Shown here: piece by piece, positions 47,146 to 58,695 of the stretch
Layout: each line of letters opens with the position of its first letter
Position numbering within the stretch: position 1 is the stretch's first letter
Assembly: GCA_034440615.1 (NCBI GenBank)
Contig: JAOTOM010003704.1
Span: forward strand, 1-64,000
Origin: Ashinkailepas kermadecensis
Taxonomy: Eukaryota; Arthropoda; Thecostraca; Neolepadidae
Length of the DNA: 64,000 nucleotides
Reading direction: 5' to 3'
The notes under the pieces: model-generated
Seen by the model: only the letters and a program-made list of their open reading frames with translations
Told to the model about the DNA's origin: nothing
Databases searched by the model: none
Made by a program: the position numbers and the translations under genes

Positions 47146-47265
47146 GTGCCGCGCGGTGTCATGGTCTTTGTGCCGCGCGGTGCCATGGTCTTTGTGCCGC
47201 GCGGTGTCATGGTCTTTGTGCCGCGCGGTGTCATGGTCTTTGTGCCGCGCGGTGTCATGGTCGGC
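47146..47265. repeat. 24-bp array, 5 copies
   Basis: Unit TTTGTGCCGCGCGGTGTCAT followed by GGTC, one unit with GCCATGG. Confidence 0.96.
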
Positions 47266-47338
47266 TCGCCTTCCCACTCAATTTGTGTCGCATCCAACCC
47301 TCAGCGCAACGAATCGTCGAGAACGTGACCTACCGAGA

Positions 47339-47379
47339 ACGTGACCTACGCGCCCCACACCGGGGCGCGTAGGTCACGT
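47339..47379. repeat. Perfect 18-bp hairpin
   Basis: ACGTGACCTACGCGCCCC (47339-47356), loop ACACC, then the exact complement (47362-47379). A second copy of the arm start, GAACGTGACCTAC, lies just upstream at 47321-47333. GC-rich stem with a 5-base loop; no T run follows that would make it a terminator. Confidence 0.93.
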
Positions 47380-47604
47380 GGTGCCGTCACGTAGCACGTA
47401 GCCGCGTCGCTTGGCTGGCCGCCCCAAAGCCAGAGCCGACTGTACAGGCATTGACTAAGGTTCATGTGCGTTGCGCGGCTGCCTGTCTGTCATGTCTGTC
47501 TGGTTCTGTCACAAAACCTTTCCTTTGAACAAAAAAGCGCGCACTTTAAAGACAATATTGCATTGCGGTCAGAACTGCTGACCATCAGAAATGAAGACCA
47601 GGGG

Positions 47605-47847
47605 AATGAGCGGATCCAGGGGGGGGGGGGGGCGAAGGGGCCACGTCCACCCCCAAGAGGCCATTTTTTGCCGATATTTTGCACAAAAATGACATATTTT
47701 CTCCAAATATGAACGCTTTTTAACGCTAAATGTTGCCTTGGACAGATCCGATGAATGGTTGCTGTTCAAGTCGGATGAGGTTTTCCAAATCGGAGAACTT
47801 TTGTCGAAGTTAGCCCGCCCAAGCCAGGCGTCTGGAATCCGCCACTG
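47605..47847. mobile_element. hAT-type MITE, copy 4
   Basis: Right end, read inward, CAGTGGCGGATTCCAGACG; left end AATGAGCGGATCCAGG plus a G run. The flanks ACCAGGGG and ACCAGTCT share their first five bases. Same terminal family as 15412-15711. Confidence 0.6.
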
Positions 47848-47855
47848 ACCAGTCT

Positions 47856-49365
47856 CAGTGCAGCCATTAGGGCTTGAAACGTTACAACAATAACAGTTAG
47901 TGAGGTTTGAAAAACGTCACGGTCAGGACGGACCGAGATTCTCAGGTAAACTTTCCTGCCGTATAGTGTACTCGCGACACATAGCTTCGCTTTTGCGAAA
48001 AATAGCCAAAGCAGCTGACGCGCCCAAAAATACCAGATTCCCTTTCGCTCGTAATTATTATAATTATATTCTACTTCAAATTCCGGTATGAAATAATATT
48101 TATATCGACATAGCACTGGCGGTTTTAGGCTATAGTATTTCACTTTTCATACCATTCGAATGTGTAATGCCTTCGCTGGTCGTAAAAACCTGCAAAGCGA
48201 GACGGGGAAATGTCAGAGACAGGCCGGTCACAATGCTTATCCATTTGTGAGCATCTACTGCGTATCGAAAACAGCTTTCCCTTCCTTTCAGGTTTGAAAA
48301 TGATGGTTCACATCGCATCACGATTCAGGCTGGATTATGTTGAAATGGCATCGGCACACATTCATCGATCACCTCGTGCTCTTTTTCTATGCATCTCACG
48401 CGCCTGCAGGCGGTGGTGGTTTCTCTGAACAGGTTGAATCTCAGCCAGGCAAAGTGCATGTCCGGTCCGCAATCGAACATGCTTTTCCGCAGTTCGTTCG
48501 TTGCGTGGTGCCTTTGTGCAAGACAAACGCCCATCCGAGGGCGCCGTCGGGAAGCCATCCAGCACGCCAGACGCATTCATCTACAACGGAAGCTTTCAAG
48601 ATGCTTTTATCGCCACCAGCCGGTCTGAGATTTGATTGGCGAATGCCTACGTTCTGATAGGTGACCGTCTTGTCGCTTGCACAGGTGACGAGCTGATGCT
48701 GAACGCGAAATACGCGGTGGCGGAAATTGGCATGGGAGTGAAATTCCGTGCACTTGTGAACGCCCTCGGTGGCGGCAAAACAGAAGCAATCCTCGCTCTG
48801 ATACGAGTCCGACCGGAGTGCCTCGTGTGAAAGCGCGGCGACGACCGAACGCCAGCTCGACTCCAATCGGCATCCGGCGATGGCGTGCACGTCGTGCGGA
48901 CCAACTGCTCAGCCTGCCGCCGCGTGGCCCTCATTTCCATGCCACACAAAAACCAACACCCTATGCCGGTAGCGTTGCATGGCGGCGTGCAATCACAGGT
49001 TAACCGTGGCGGGCAGGAAGACTAGGCGCGGGAATAGGCTGCACTAATGAAAACTTTCACCGGCGACCTCGGCCTGTCAAGTAAGGTGAGATTTATCGCA
49101 AAATTCGCGCGTGTATGTGAACCACCGATGCGCGTCATAACGCCAAGACGACAGTCCGCTGATGGATGAAAACGGGCGAGGGGCCGGGCCGAGCCCGGAT
49201 TAATCCTGTCCGAATAATGAAGTGTAGTGAAGATTGCGTGCGGTGGATTTGAAGCTCAGAAATAGCCTGGCATTGCGGCGGTGAGGCAGGGTTGTGACGG
49301 GGCGATGCCCTGGTCCCGCATGCGGACGGTGGATGCGATGAGCACGGCGGCACACCCATGAGGGA
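47856..49365. other. No recognised gene
   Basis: 48.2-49.0 kb has many overlapping frames on both strands and could hold an eroded element, but I cannot assign any domain. Confidence 0.4.
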
Positions 49366-49640
49366 CAGGAGCGGATCCAGACACCTTAGGCGGCAGGGGG
49401 AAAGGCGGAACTCATCTGGAGCGGCACCACTGATCTAGACAATGTTGAGGGACGCACCTGGGTATCTTTGGAGGTAGCCTTTTCTACTCTGAGGGGCGCT
49501 TCGGCTCAAACATTCGACGCAGGGCACTCGACCGTCCCTGGAGGGGCCCATTTTTCCAATCAGAGGCGCTCCGCCTTTCCATGGGCGTGGAGGAACGTGT
49601 CTCCTGTACCTCCCTCTCGAATCCTTCACCGCGAGGTGCT
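49366..49640. mobile_element. Possible hAT-like MITE, one end
   Basis: Begins CAGGAGCGGATCCAGAC, like 15412 and 47605, and contains GGGGCGCTTCG/GAGGCGCTCC words like those elements. No clear right end. Confidence 0.4.
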
Positions 49641-49708
49641 GCTCCATCACATCACATCTGCGAGACGCTCACATCCGTCACAAGCGAGTCATTGCATAAC
49701 ATTGTGAA

Positions 49709-50353
49709 CAGGGGCGTCGATTTGTATCTTTTTGCGGGGGCCATGGCCCCCCCCCCCAATGCTGATCTTGCCCCCCCCCCCCCAATGTTGATTTGGGCCC
49801 CCCCCCCCCAATAACCCATGCTATTTTTATGCTGATAAAAAGCTAAAGGAAAAAAAAGAAGAAAAACACTGTGTTAGGTACATAGAAAACATAGTTGATG
49901 TTAACCAGCACATTTTGTACTGAAAAAGAACAGATTTGGATTAGATAGTGGACTGAGTATCCAACTTTTGCTACACAATTCAAAATTATGTGCAAAAAAA
50001 ACAAAATAGCTAGATTTCCCTCCACTGTGCAAGGAAAACTTACGACATAAAATGTTAAGATTCGCTGATGATGCATTTTAAACCAGATTGTCTTTTTTAA
50101 TGTTAAGCCACAAAACAACAATTGGATTGTCATACTGATGTTTGTACACACCACCAATGACAAAACCACACACATATGAGCTTAAACAGGAAAAAATCCA
50201 TTCTTAATTTCCAGTCATTGTCAAACTTGCATTGTCCAGTGAACAGCAATGACAATCATCCTTGAGATTGTGGATATGCAAACTATAATTATCTTCAGCA
50301 GCCCACCTATCACACCATCAGCTTGATATTTACCTAGGTACCTACCTAAATGC
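49709..50353. mobile_element. Element E, copy 1
   Basis: Starts CAGGGGCGTCGATTTGTAT, then C-rich runs with CCCAATGTTGATYTTG, then AATAACCYATGCTATTTT, GTTGATGTTAACCAGCACAT and GGATTAGATAGTGGACTGA. It extends to a shared end region AGCTTGATATTTACCTAGG. It is the longest of four related copies within 3 kb. The CAGGGG start suggests a hAT-like end, but no opposite terminal repeat was found and no protein is encoded. Confidence 0.7.
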
Positions 50354-50968
50354 CCAATGACAATGCATGCATTCAATATTGATATGGGGAAAACGAGAGC
50401 CATGTGTGGGCAAATCTGCCAGCTTATGATACCATGACAGAGAAAAGTCAGCAAGAAGCTGCATGGCCACTGCAATATAATTGGTATTCCTAAAAGAATA
50501 AAAAAAGAAAGCTATGGCTCACATGACTTTTAAGCAAACCTTAGTCATCCACGACCAATGCTATACAAGAGAAATAGCCTTGACAAGCCCAATGTCTCGT
50601 ACGCCGCAAAAACACCATTATTAAACGCCGCAAAAATACCATTATTTTAAAAGGTACACCAAAGTCGCATTCAAACCTTGATGACGTCACATATTTTTAT
50701 TCGTGTATTGCAGAAATTGGTAGCATCAGGCAAGTTTCAATTTAACTGCATGGGGGAGTGACTTTTTCAGGCGTACCGGACCACAGAGGTCATTTGCGCC
50801 ACCTTTGAAGCGAGTACGTTACATGTCTGACTATAAAAGCGGGTGTTTGGGATCAAGGTGCAGGCATGTGGACGTTTACGTAAAGGGAATTTTACGTTAT
50901 AGTTTGTGTGATATTTTAGGCGCTGAAGGCGGGGCTAGGATGGGGACATCCCCCTAATGTCTAGATGG
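50354..50968. other. No recognised gene
   Basis: Unique-looking; contains the TATA-like site listed at 50832. Confidence 0.45.
50832..50839 (+). promoter_or_regulatory. TATA-box-like site
   Basis: TATAAAAG followed by CGGG in a non-repetitive stretch. No coding sequence is recognised downstream before element E copy 2, so this is a weak call. Confidence 0.2.
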
Positions 50969-51397
50969 CAGGGGCGTCGATTTGTATCCTTTTGTGGGGG
51001 CCAGGGCCCCACCAGTGTTGATCTTGGCCCCCCCAATGTTGATTTGCCCCCCCAATAACATATGCTATTTTATGATCATAAAAAAGTTGAAGAAAAAAAG
51101 AAGAAAAACATCATGCTAGGTACATAGAAAATGTAGTTGATGTTAACCAGCACATTTTGTAATAAAAAAAACAGATTTGGGTTAGATAGTGGACTGACTC
51201 TCCACCTTTTGCTACAAAATTCAAAATTGTGTGCACAAAAACTAATTGTCATTGTCAAACTTGCATACAATCCAGTCCCGTGAACAACAATCAGTTATCA
51301 TTGAGAGTGTGGATATACAAACTATAATTAACCTCAACAGCCCACTCATCACACTATCAGTTTGATATTTGCCTGGTACCTAGGCACCTAGGTACAT
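50969..51397. mobile_element. Element E, copy 2
   Basis: Same start and internal landmarks as copy 1, and the same end region (TTTGATATTTGCCTGG). It lacks about 200 internal bases between the GTGTGCA word and the TTGTCAAACTTGCAT word. Confidence 0.7.
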
Positions 51398-51484
51398 GCT
51401 GCAGAAAGACTTAGAAGAGCTTGTGAAGTGGTCCAAAAATGGCAGATGAAATTAAATTTTGATAAGTGCAAAATCATGCATGTA
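51398..51484 (+). mobile_element. Small CR1-like LINE fragment
   Basis: 87 bases that translate, with one frame change, to LQKDLEELVKWS and KWQMKLNFDKCKIMHV. This matches the stretch LQNDLDELVKWSEKWQIKFN of the minus-strand CR1-like copy (near 60130-60050). It lies exactly between element E copies 2 and 3. Confidence 0.8.
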
Positions 51485-51486
51485 TG

Positions 51487-51790
51487 CAGGGGCACCGATT
51501 TGTATCCTTTTGTGGGGTCCCACCAATGTTGATCTTGCCCCCCCCCCCAATGTTGATTTGGGCCCCCCCCAATAACCTATGCTATTTTATGCTGATAAGA
51601 AAGCTAAAGGAAAAAAATGAAAAACATCATGCTAAGTAGAAACATTGATGTTAACCAGCACATTTTGTACTGAATAGAAACAGATTTGGATTAGATAGTG
51701 GACTGACTCTCCACCTTTTGCTGAAAAATTTAAAATTGTGTGCAAAAACAAACAAAATAGCTGGAATTCCCTCCACTGTGGAAGTACAGC
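51487..51790. mobile_element. Element E, copy 3
   Basis: Starts CAGGGGCACCGATTTGTATC and follows copies 1 and 2 through TAGATAGTGGACTGACTCTC and CCCTCCACTGTG. It is cut off at module D copy 4. Confidence 0.65.
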
Positions 51791-51801
51791 TTACATCTTT
51801 C

Positions 51802-51868
51802 TGGGTTGGTTGGTTGGTTATTTGGATTTACTGGCGCATTGACTGCGTTGGTCATACAGCGCCCATAC
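51802..51868 (-). mobile_element. Retroposed module D, copy 4
   Basis: Minus strand: ATGGGCGCTGTATGACCAAC, GTCAATGCGCCAG, TAAATCCAAAT and a tail of AACC units. Flanks ACATCTTTCT and ACAACTTTTCT suggest a diverged target duplication. Confidence 0.75.
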
Positions 51869-54800
51869 AACTTTTCTTGTTCCCACCTTAAAGCACAATA
51901 ATACCCAAAAGCTTCCGAAAAAAAAAATTACAACCATGTTCACAAAAAAATATAATTTTGTATTCAAAATCAGCTTAGGTTAGGTTAGGCTCGGTTAGGT
52001 TTCTTTTTTAAGGTTGAGAATTTTCAGAAAATAAATTAAGTGAAATTTTAATTTAGTTTAATTTTTGTTCTCAAAAGATAGGTTAGGATAGGCTAGGTTA
52101 GGCTTTGTTGCATGAAAAAAAAATTATGTTTATGCGATGTTACCGAACTCAAAGCCTTTTTGGCATTATTTTGCTCACAACCTGAAAAGTAAGCACAAAA
52201 ATAAGTTGGTCCAATCATCTTAGTCACCTTCATAAACATGGTATTCTGCATATTTTTCTTTGTTTTAAAGGAAAAAAAGAACACCTTAGACTGCAAGGTT
52301 ACCAAATAATTTGCAATTTTGGGGGGAAACGTTTTTGGAATTTTTTTAAAACGTTTTCCAACTTGAAAAGCCTAAACTAACCTAACTTAACCGAACCTAA
52401 CCTATTTGCTTGCTATATGGAGGCAAATGTGTGTAAAAACTTGTCTTGTTACCACCTTAAAGCACAATAATACCGATTTAGCTAGGTTAGGCTAGTTTAG
52501 TTGTTTACCTTGAAAAAACTGTTCAATCATTTTCAAAAATAAAATAAAATTGGAAATTTTCCTTCAAAAGCAGCTGACATTAGGTTCGGGTAAGTTGGGT
52601 TCGGTTGTTCAACTTAGAAAATTTTCAGAATATATATTGCTTAATTTTTGTTTCTATTTTTTTTCTCCAAAGCAGGGGCGTCGATTTGTATCGATAGACA
52701 CTAGCGCGCATTAAATGTCACACATCGTGATAGGCGTTCCTCAGAACATCCAAAATCGTAACATGCAAATAAAAAATTCCAGTTACAGAAATTCCAGCGC
52801 CTGAAGTCTAAATTTGAGGTTACAGTGACAAATGTGACGGAGGTAAGACATCTGGGGTGCAATTGCGCGCAGTGTTTAATCCGGAGGCCAATCTCATGTG
52901 ACGTCGTACTGATTCGTTTTTTGTACTTCGCACATTCTGATGTATCGCACCTTCTGATGTATCTGCGGATTGGTGTGATTTTAGATAGTGAATAAATAGC
53001 TTGCTGATATTTAATTCGCAGAGGAACAGTAGTTGAAGAAGTTGGCAGGTAAGCTTGAAAAAGTCCAGTCCATGCTTTTTTCTGATTTGTGCTCAGGGTT
53101 TCCATGTTAATGTCACATAACTACAACGTTTGTCTTCAAGAAGAGCTGTTTTTAGTTTACTTTTATTAATATTTTCATTCCACTGCTCTTAGTGCCCTTT
53201 CTGCCCAGGATTGGGGCACCTAGTGTTGCATTTCCGTCCAGGGGTTGGCACACCTTTTGGTAAATTTACAGCTTAAGGTAATTTCTGATTAATTTTTTCC
53301 CATGCAATGTTTAGGAATGTGATGAACACGATGTTACCGCTCATTTTGGTAAATTTGTGTTTTAAGGTGTTTTATGAATTCGTGGAATGTATCATTTCAA
53401 TGCAATGTTTATGAATGTGACTCAGATGATGGGACCACTCATTTTCTATACAAATGCCTACATTTCAGGTTGCAAGCAAAATAACACCAACAATAAGCTT
53501 TGAATTAGGTGACATAGGGTAAAGTATTTTTTTTTAATAAAATAAATGCAACATAACCTAACCTAACCTAGCTTAACCTCCCCTTGGAGAAAAACAAAAC
53601 CAAAACATCAAGTTGTAAAAATTTCAAGCAATGTATTTTTTTTACAATAAAAAAATGTAACCCAACTTAACCTAACCTAACATAAGCTGCTTTTAAAGAA
53701 AAAAGATTTATTTCTTTCAAATTTTGGAACAATTTTTGCAAAAAATGTCGAACTTAAAACTAATCTAACATCACCAAACATAGCCCATTTGTTTGCTTTA
53801 TGGAGGCAAATGTGTAATAACTTGCCTTGTTACCACCTTAAAGCATAATAATTTTGGTTAGATTAGGTTGGGTTAGGTTTTTTCATTTGTAAAATTTCAA
53901 GAAAATAAATTGCAAGATATTTTTCCAATCTTGTTTTTATAGTTGTTTTCTCCTAGGTCAGCTTAGGTTACATTAGGTTATGTTGAATTTTTAATGTATT
54001 TCTTTTAATTGCTACGTTACCTAACTCAAAGCCCATTTTTAATGTTATTTTGCTCACAACCTGGAAAGTAAGCATTTGCACAGAAACTGAGTAGTGCCAT
54101 CAGCTTAGTGGCATTCATAAACATTGCATTGGAAGTTTAAATATAAAAATATTAATAAAACACATAAAAGCACACATTTAATGTCCTTTCCTCTGCAAAT
54201 GCATGCCTTTCAATTGAGAGTAAAAAATAACACCAAAAAGGGGTGTGGAGTAAGGAAATATAGCATACAAATAATGTTCAAGATGTATGATAACCTTACC
54301 TAACATAGTTCAACTTCCCATACAAGAAATTAATTGTTTTTAATTTAAATCTTCGAGGCATTTTCTCAAATATTTTCTACTTAAAAAACCTAACCTAAGC
54401 TAGCCTGAACCGTTTATTATTTTTTGTAGAAAAATCATTAACAAAAATTGTTTACCAACAAATGAATTTTTTTTATAACTTACAACAAAAGCCTAACCTA
54501 ACCTGACAAACCTCACCCCTTTGTATGCTTCATGGAGGTAAAATGTGTGTACAACTTGTTTTGTGGTTACCTTAAACTGTGATAATACCTGGCTTTTTGG
54601 GTAATATTTCAGCTCATGGTACTCTCTGACTTCTTCTAATTTCTTTTTGAATGCAGTGTTTGTTAATGTGCTGAACATGATGTAACCGCTCATTTCCTCT
54701 GCAGATGCACACTTTTCATTTGTGAGGAAAAATAACGTGGAAAAGGGGCTTGTATTTGAGTAATATAGGATGAAAAATAATGTTCAGATAAAAAAATGTA

Positions 54801-55090
54801 ACATAACCTAACCTAACCTAGCCTAGACTTGCATGCAAGAAATGATTATTTTTATGCCAAATTCCCCCCCCAATTTCTTTTTCTCAAACATTTTGAACTT
54901 AAAAAGTCTAACGTAACCTAATCTAGCTTGAACCGTTTTTGAAGATTTTTTTTTCATTTACTAACTTACAACAAAAGCCTAGCCTAACGCAATCAGACAA
55001 AACCTAGCTCCTTTGATTGATTCGTGGAGGTAAAAATGGGTGTAAAACATGTCTTGTGGTTACCTTAGACTGCAATAATATCTCTTTTTG
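51867..55090. repeat. AT-rich higher-order repeat with TTAGG tracts
   Basis: A phrase GGAGGCAAATGTGTG...CTTGTTACCACCTTAAAGCA and CAATAATACC recurs at about 52404, 53788, 54517 and 55007, and partially at 51867. Other shared phrases (ATGCAATGTTT...ATGTGATGAAC; CATAACCTAACCTAACCTAG) recur in similar order. At least a dozen short tracts of the pentamer TTAGG, or its complement CCTAA, occur in both orientations, for example 51975-52000, 53550-53580, 53857-53880 and 54801-54825. No coding frame recognised. Confidence 0.75.
52673..52692. mobile_element. Element E, copy 4 (end only)
   Basis: CAGGGGCGTCGATTTGTAT matches the start of the other copies and then diverges. Confidence 0.5.
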
Positions 55091-55694
55091 TGCTACCTGG
55101 TGTATGTGATGAACTCCATCTGCATGCTGCATGAGAGCATTGCACTTATTGCTTTACAAAGAACAATAACATGTTGAAAGTACAATATTTTCAGGAATGG
55201 AATCCTGTGCTGATAACATTTTCTGAGTTATAAATTTGCAGATCAGATCTACATCATTTGTGTTAATAAATATGAGAAATTCATAGAAATGCATACACCG
55301 GTATGTGGACAAGAAGTTATTCTGATGATTTCTGATGTATTGGAAAATGACAAATTTTCATGATGGAAGCAGGCAGAGTTAAAGTACATATATCTCAATA
55401 AGTGGTCAGTTCACTAACAAGACAGCAAATTCACTCAAATAGCACTCAAAATGCCAGGCGGCCCACTCTTTTTGCAAGTTTAAAATCGATGACGGTGCTT
55501 TCTTGAATCATGTTTAAAGCACATGAAGGAAATGTATTGCTGACACTTGTTAGGAACTGATGTGTGTAACGTTAATTAACATTTCTAATGTCCTGATGTT
55601 TGTACACAAAATATAGCTCACTATTGTAAATAGCATGGGAAGTATGATGCCATATATCATGGCTAATTTATGGTCAAACTGTTATGCAGCAGAT
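55091..55694. other. No recognised gene
   Basis: AT-rich, nothing recognised. Confidence 0.5.
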
Positions 55695-55707
55695 TCCCTG
55701 CATTGTT

Positions 55708-55754
55708 ACTTAGTTATTTGGGCTTTAGGGCACAGACCATGTTGATCACATAGC
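55708..55754 (-). mobile_element. Retroposed module D, copy 5
   Basis: A 47-base insertion flanked by perfect 13-base direct repeats TCCCTGCATTGTT (55695-55707 and 55755-55767). Minus strand: GCTATGTGATCAACATGGTC, TGTGCCC, TAAAGCCCAAAT and AACTAAGT. It is the shortest copy; its 5' end is within a few bases of the same point as in the other copies. Confidence 0.88.
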
Positions 55755-55866
55755 TCCCTGCATTGTTGTTAACTGATACATCAGTATGTTTGCAAATTCA
55801 CTTATGAGTGAATCCATACCATTCTCACTGGGGTATAAAAGCTACATTATAACATTGTTTATACCG

Positions 55867-56055
55867 GGCGGCTGTGTCGGTGCATTGACGGCACGTTAAA
55901 CTTTCGGTCAAAATTCTGCCGTTTAACTTGAATTAATGGATCGGGTGGTGGGGCCAGGGTTCACGCAACAAGCTCTGCTTAGCAATCGGACCCTGGTTCA
56001 TAAAGCCACCCCAACAAGAACTCGGATGAAACTTATTTTTAAAAAAAAAAAAAAT
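55867..56055 (+). mobile_element. SINE family A, copy 3 (headless)
   Basis: 3' domain TTCACGCAACAAGCTCTGCT, GGACCCTGGTTCATAAAGCC and AACTCGGATG, followed by a T-A transition and a run of 14 A. No tRNA-like head is recognisable; a divergent part runs from 55867. A TATAAAAG word at 55834 lies just upstream. Confidence 0.75.
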
Positions 56056-56520
56056 GCATATAACAGAAACCCATCTCGATTGTCCTGCTTACTCAGGACA
56101 CCATAGAAGTCAATGAAGCCAATGAAAACCATAGAAGTCAATGAAAATGTTACTTCATCCCCTGTATTGTTAATGGAAACAAGTCTCTTGAACCATATGT
56201 TATGTCCTTCACAGTGTTGCTCCATCCACCTCCAACTCCAACCCTGACCAAACTTCAGGAGCTCATCCTTCTCCAAAGCAGTGTGTTGAAGAAGGTATGT
56301 ATTGCAGCATAACTACTCTGACCGGAATTCCATGGTATCCATGTTGCCTTACAATCCATCCTTGCTGATCCATGTAGCAGATGTTTGACTTTCCTCAAAC
56401 TGTCTGGATAACTGGGGAGTTGAAATCACATGTGTGATGAAACAGATGAACTATTCCTGGATTCTTATGTTGCATCATTGCATGGCACAGTGACATACCG
56501 AATGGGGAGGGGGAATTGTG
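56056..56520. other. No recognised gene
   Basis: Nothing recognised. Confidence 0.5.
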
Positions 56521-56529
56521 GGAAGTTCC

Positions 56530-57505
56530 CTCACCCCCCCCGTCCTGATAGGTTGTGGGCCCCCAAGAGTCCGCCGAGCTTAGGAAAAAATGCGCTATGC
56601 TCCCTAAGAATTTCACTCGGTCCAACAAAAATCGCACCGGGGCTCAGAAAAATCACATTGGGGGCCCCCAAACGTAGCGCAGGGGCCCCGATAATGACGC
56701 TGGGGCCTCAAAAGTTTGCACCTGGGCCCCTGAAAATCACGTTGGGGCCGCAAACAAGTCGTGCCGGGATTCAAGAAAATCACGACGGGGGCCACAAACG
56801 GTCGGGCCGGGGCCTCCTGAAAATCACGCCGAGACTGGGGTATTAAGAATTATCACCCGGGCCCCTGAAAATCACGCCAGAGGCCTGATAGGTCCCACCG
56901 GGGCTCTAAAAGTATCGTTGAGATCACCCAACAAATGAAGCCGGGTGAATGAAAAACAGTCCGGGCACGGAAAATCAATCTGGGATCTCAACAATAGCTC
57001 CAAAAGCCCACACAACTTGTTGGGCCCCCACAAACGTGTCGTAGCCACCGCAAGGGATCCCAACAAGTGACGACGGGGCCCCAAAAATCGCACTTAGACA
57101 AAAACAAATTCTCTTGAAAATCTCACTGTCGCCAAAACGTCGTGCCGGAGCCCCACAAGTTGCAGCTGGCTTCCCAAGTACCAATATATGTCACCTTGCG
57201 GGCGGAAAAATTGCGTCAAGGATCCACAAAATAAGAAGTCGTCGGACGCCGGAAAAGAAACCTGTTTGGGCACCGGAAAAAACGCACCGAGAGCCAGCAA
57301 AATCGTACCGGGTTCCAAAAATAGCCTGCAGGGGGCTTATAAAAATAGACTTCACCACAAAAACCACAAGGAGACTCCATCGAATCGACCAGAGCACCGG
57401 AAAATTAAGAATGGGTCCCGAAAGAAAATTATCCGAAGGGCCTTTCTACTCCCGATCGTGCAATCTGCGGAAAAAAAACACGTTGAGCAGCCGCAGTGGC
57501 GTACT
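56530..57505. repeat. Degenerate 28-30-bp minisatellite, block 2
   Basis: Same unit type as block 1 (AAAATCACGCTGGGGCC...). It begins with TCCCTCAC...GTGGGCCCCCAAGAGTCCGC and ends with GAGCAGCCGCAGTGGCGTAC (57485-57504), both also present in block 1 near 39643-39720. Confidence 0.85.
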
Positions 57506-57776
57506 AAATGGAAAAATTCCCTCCCTAACGTTAGGCACCAAGGAAATACTTTCACCCATCGTCATTACCGTTCAGGTCTGCTGTGCTCTGATGCTTCATC
57601 AATGCCGGTGTGTTTTAGCCTGCATCTGATCGCTGAAGTATTTTTATTTAAGCCGGTGTGTGTTTGTTGGTGTGTGGTGTGAGGAGGAGGGTAACAGTGA
57701 CGGTGACGGTGACGATAGATCCGAGCCTACTATATGGCACTGCAGTCGCATGCTATTACTCAGAGTTGTTATGTTG

Positions 57777-57888
57777 GTGAGTTCGAGTCTCACCTGTCGC
57801 TACTCTTCGCCCGCGACCAATCGGCGTGAGAGATTGGCGACGCTATATGACACAACGGTCGACGTGTCGTAGAACCAATGACCAACCA
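57777..57888 (+). mobile_element. SINE family B, copy 3 with perfect target duplication
   Basis: 112 bases flanked by perfect 15-base direct repeats AGAGTTGTTATGTTG (57762-57776 and 57889-57903). It is 5'-truncated within the tRNA-like T arm (GAGTTCGAGTCTCACC). It then runs through CGACCAATCGGCGTGAGAGA, TTGGCGACGCTATATGAC and GTGTCGTAGAACCAATGACC to the tail AACCA. Confidence 0.92.
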
Positions 57889-57903
57889 AGAGTTGTTATG
57901 TTG

Positions 57904-58690
57904 AAATGTTCTGAGCACTGCTCTTTTAATTATGTGACTTCACCAGTTATTGGGCGATTTTCCCCGTCGGTGAGGATGCTGAATAAACATAAACATACAC
58001 ATCGTCGAAAAAGAAATCAGAATTTCTGAGATCTGAAAATATAGTGGGCTAAATCCGATGAGTTTTTTTTTGGGGGGGTGTCGTGTTTTGGCACTTCGGC
58101 CCCCCCAATGTTTTTCAAAAATCGACACCCCTGATTTCGCCTTATGGTATTCTCCTTTTAGGCTTAGCCCAGCTGGCCACTTTGGGTCTTATTTAGCACC
58201 AACACGCTACGACTGTATGCATCAGCTCAAGTGGCGACCGTCAGATCCCAGACCGCTCCTTTGCCCGTCTCAGGGCATTTCAGACTCACACCCAGCCAGG
58301 GAACCGTTCTAAATGATTGCTGAATGTAAGAGGGAGATCATGGTGCGAAGAATATCCACCCCCTGTCGAACCGATACTGCTCCTTTAGCTGCCTTAGTTT
58401 TTGGCAATGCATGGATGGGATGGGTGTGCTCTGCATGGGTGGAATGTCTTTAGTCAACGTGCTAAAATGGAACATATTGCACTCTGTCTCGTCATGATAG
58501 TGATGGGCAAAACATCAGATTCTCTCCAAGTAATATACTATTCGGGCTTCCTTTGATACAATTTTACCACACTGGACTTGGAATTTCGTAAATGTAACTT
58601 AGAAAAGCAACCCAAATGGGCGTCACGAGCAGGGAAAAGTGTGTTCTACATGTATGGACATTGTATGTACCGGTGGATAAAAGTATGTGC
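57904..58690. other. No recognised gene
   Basis: At 58113-58128 the word AAAATCGACACCCCTG, beside a C run, is the inverse of the element E start and may be another eroded end. Nothing else recognised. Confidence 0.45.
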
Positions 58691-58695
58691 GTAAC

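Noticed and set aside
48200..49000. An eroded reverse transcriptase or other gene on either strand
   Set aside because: Some phrases look vaguely like RT, but no motif order could be established.
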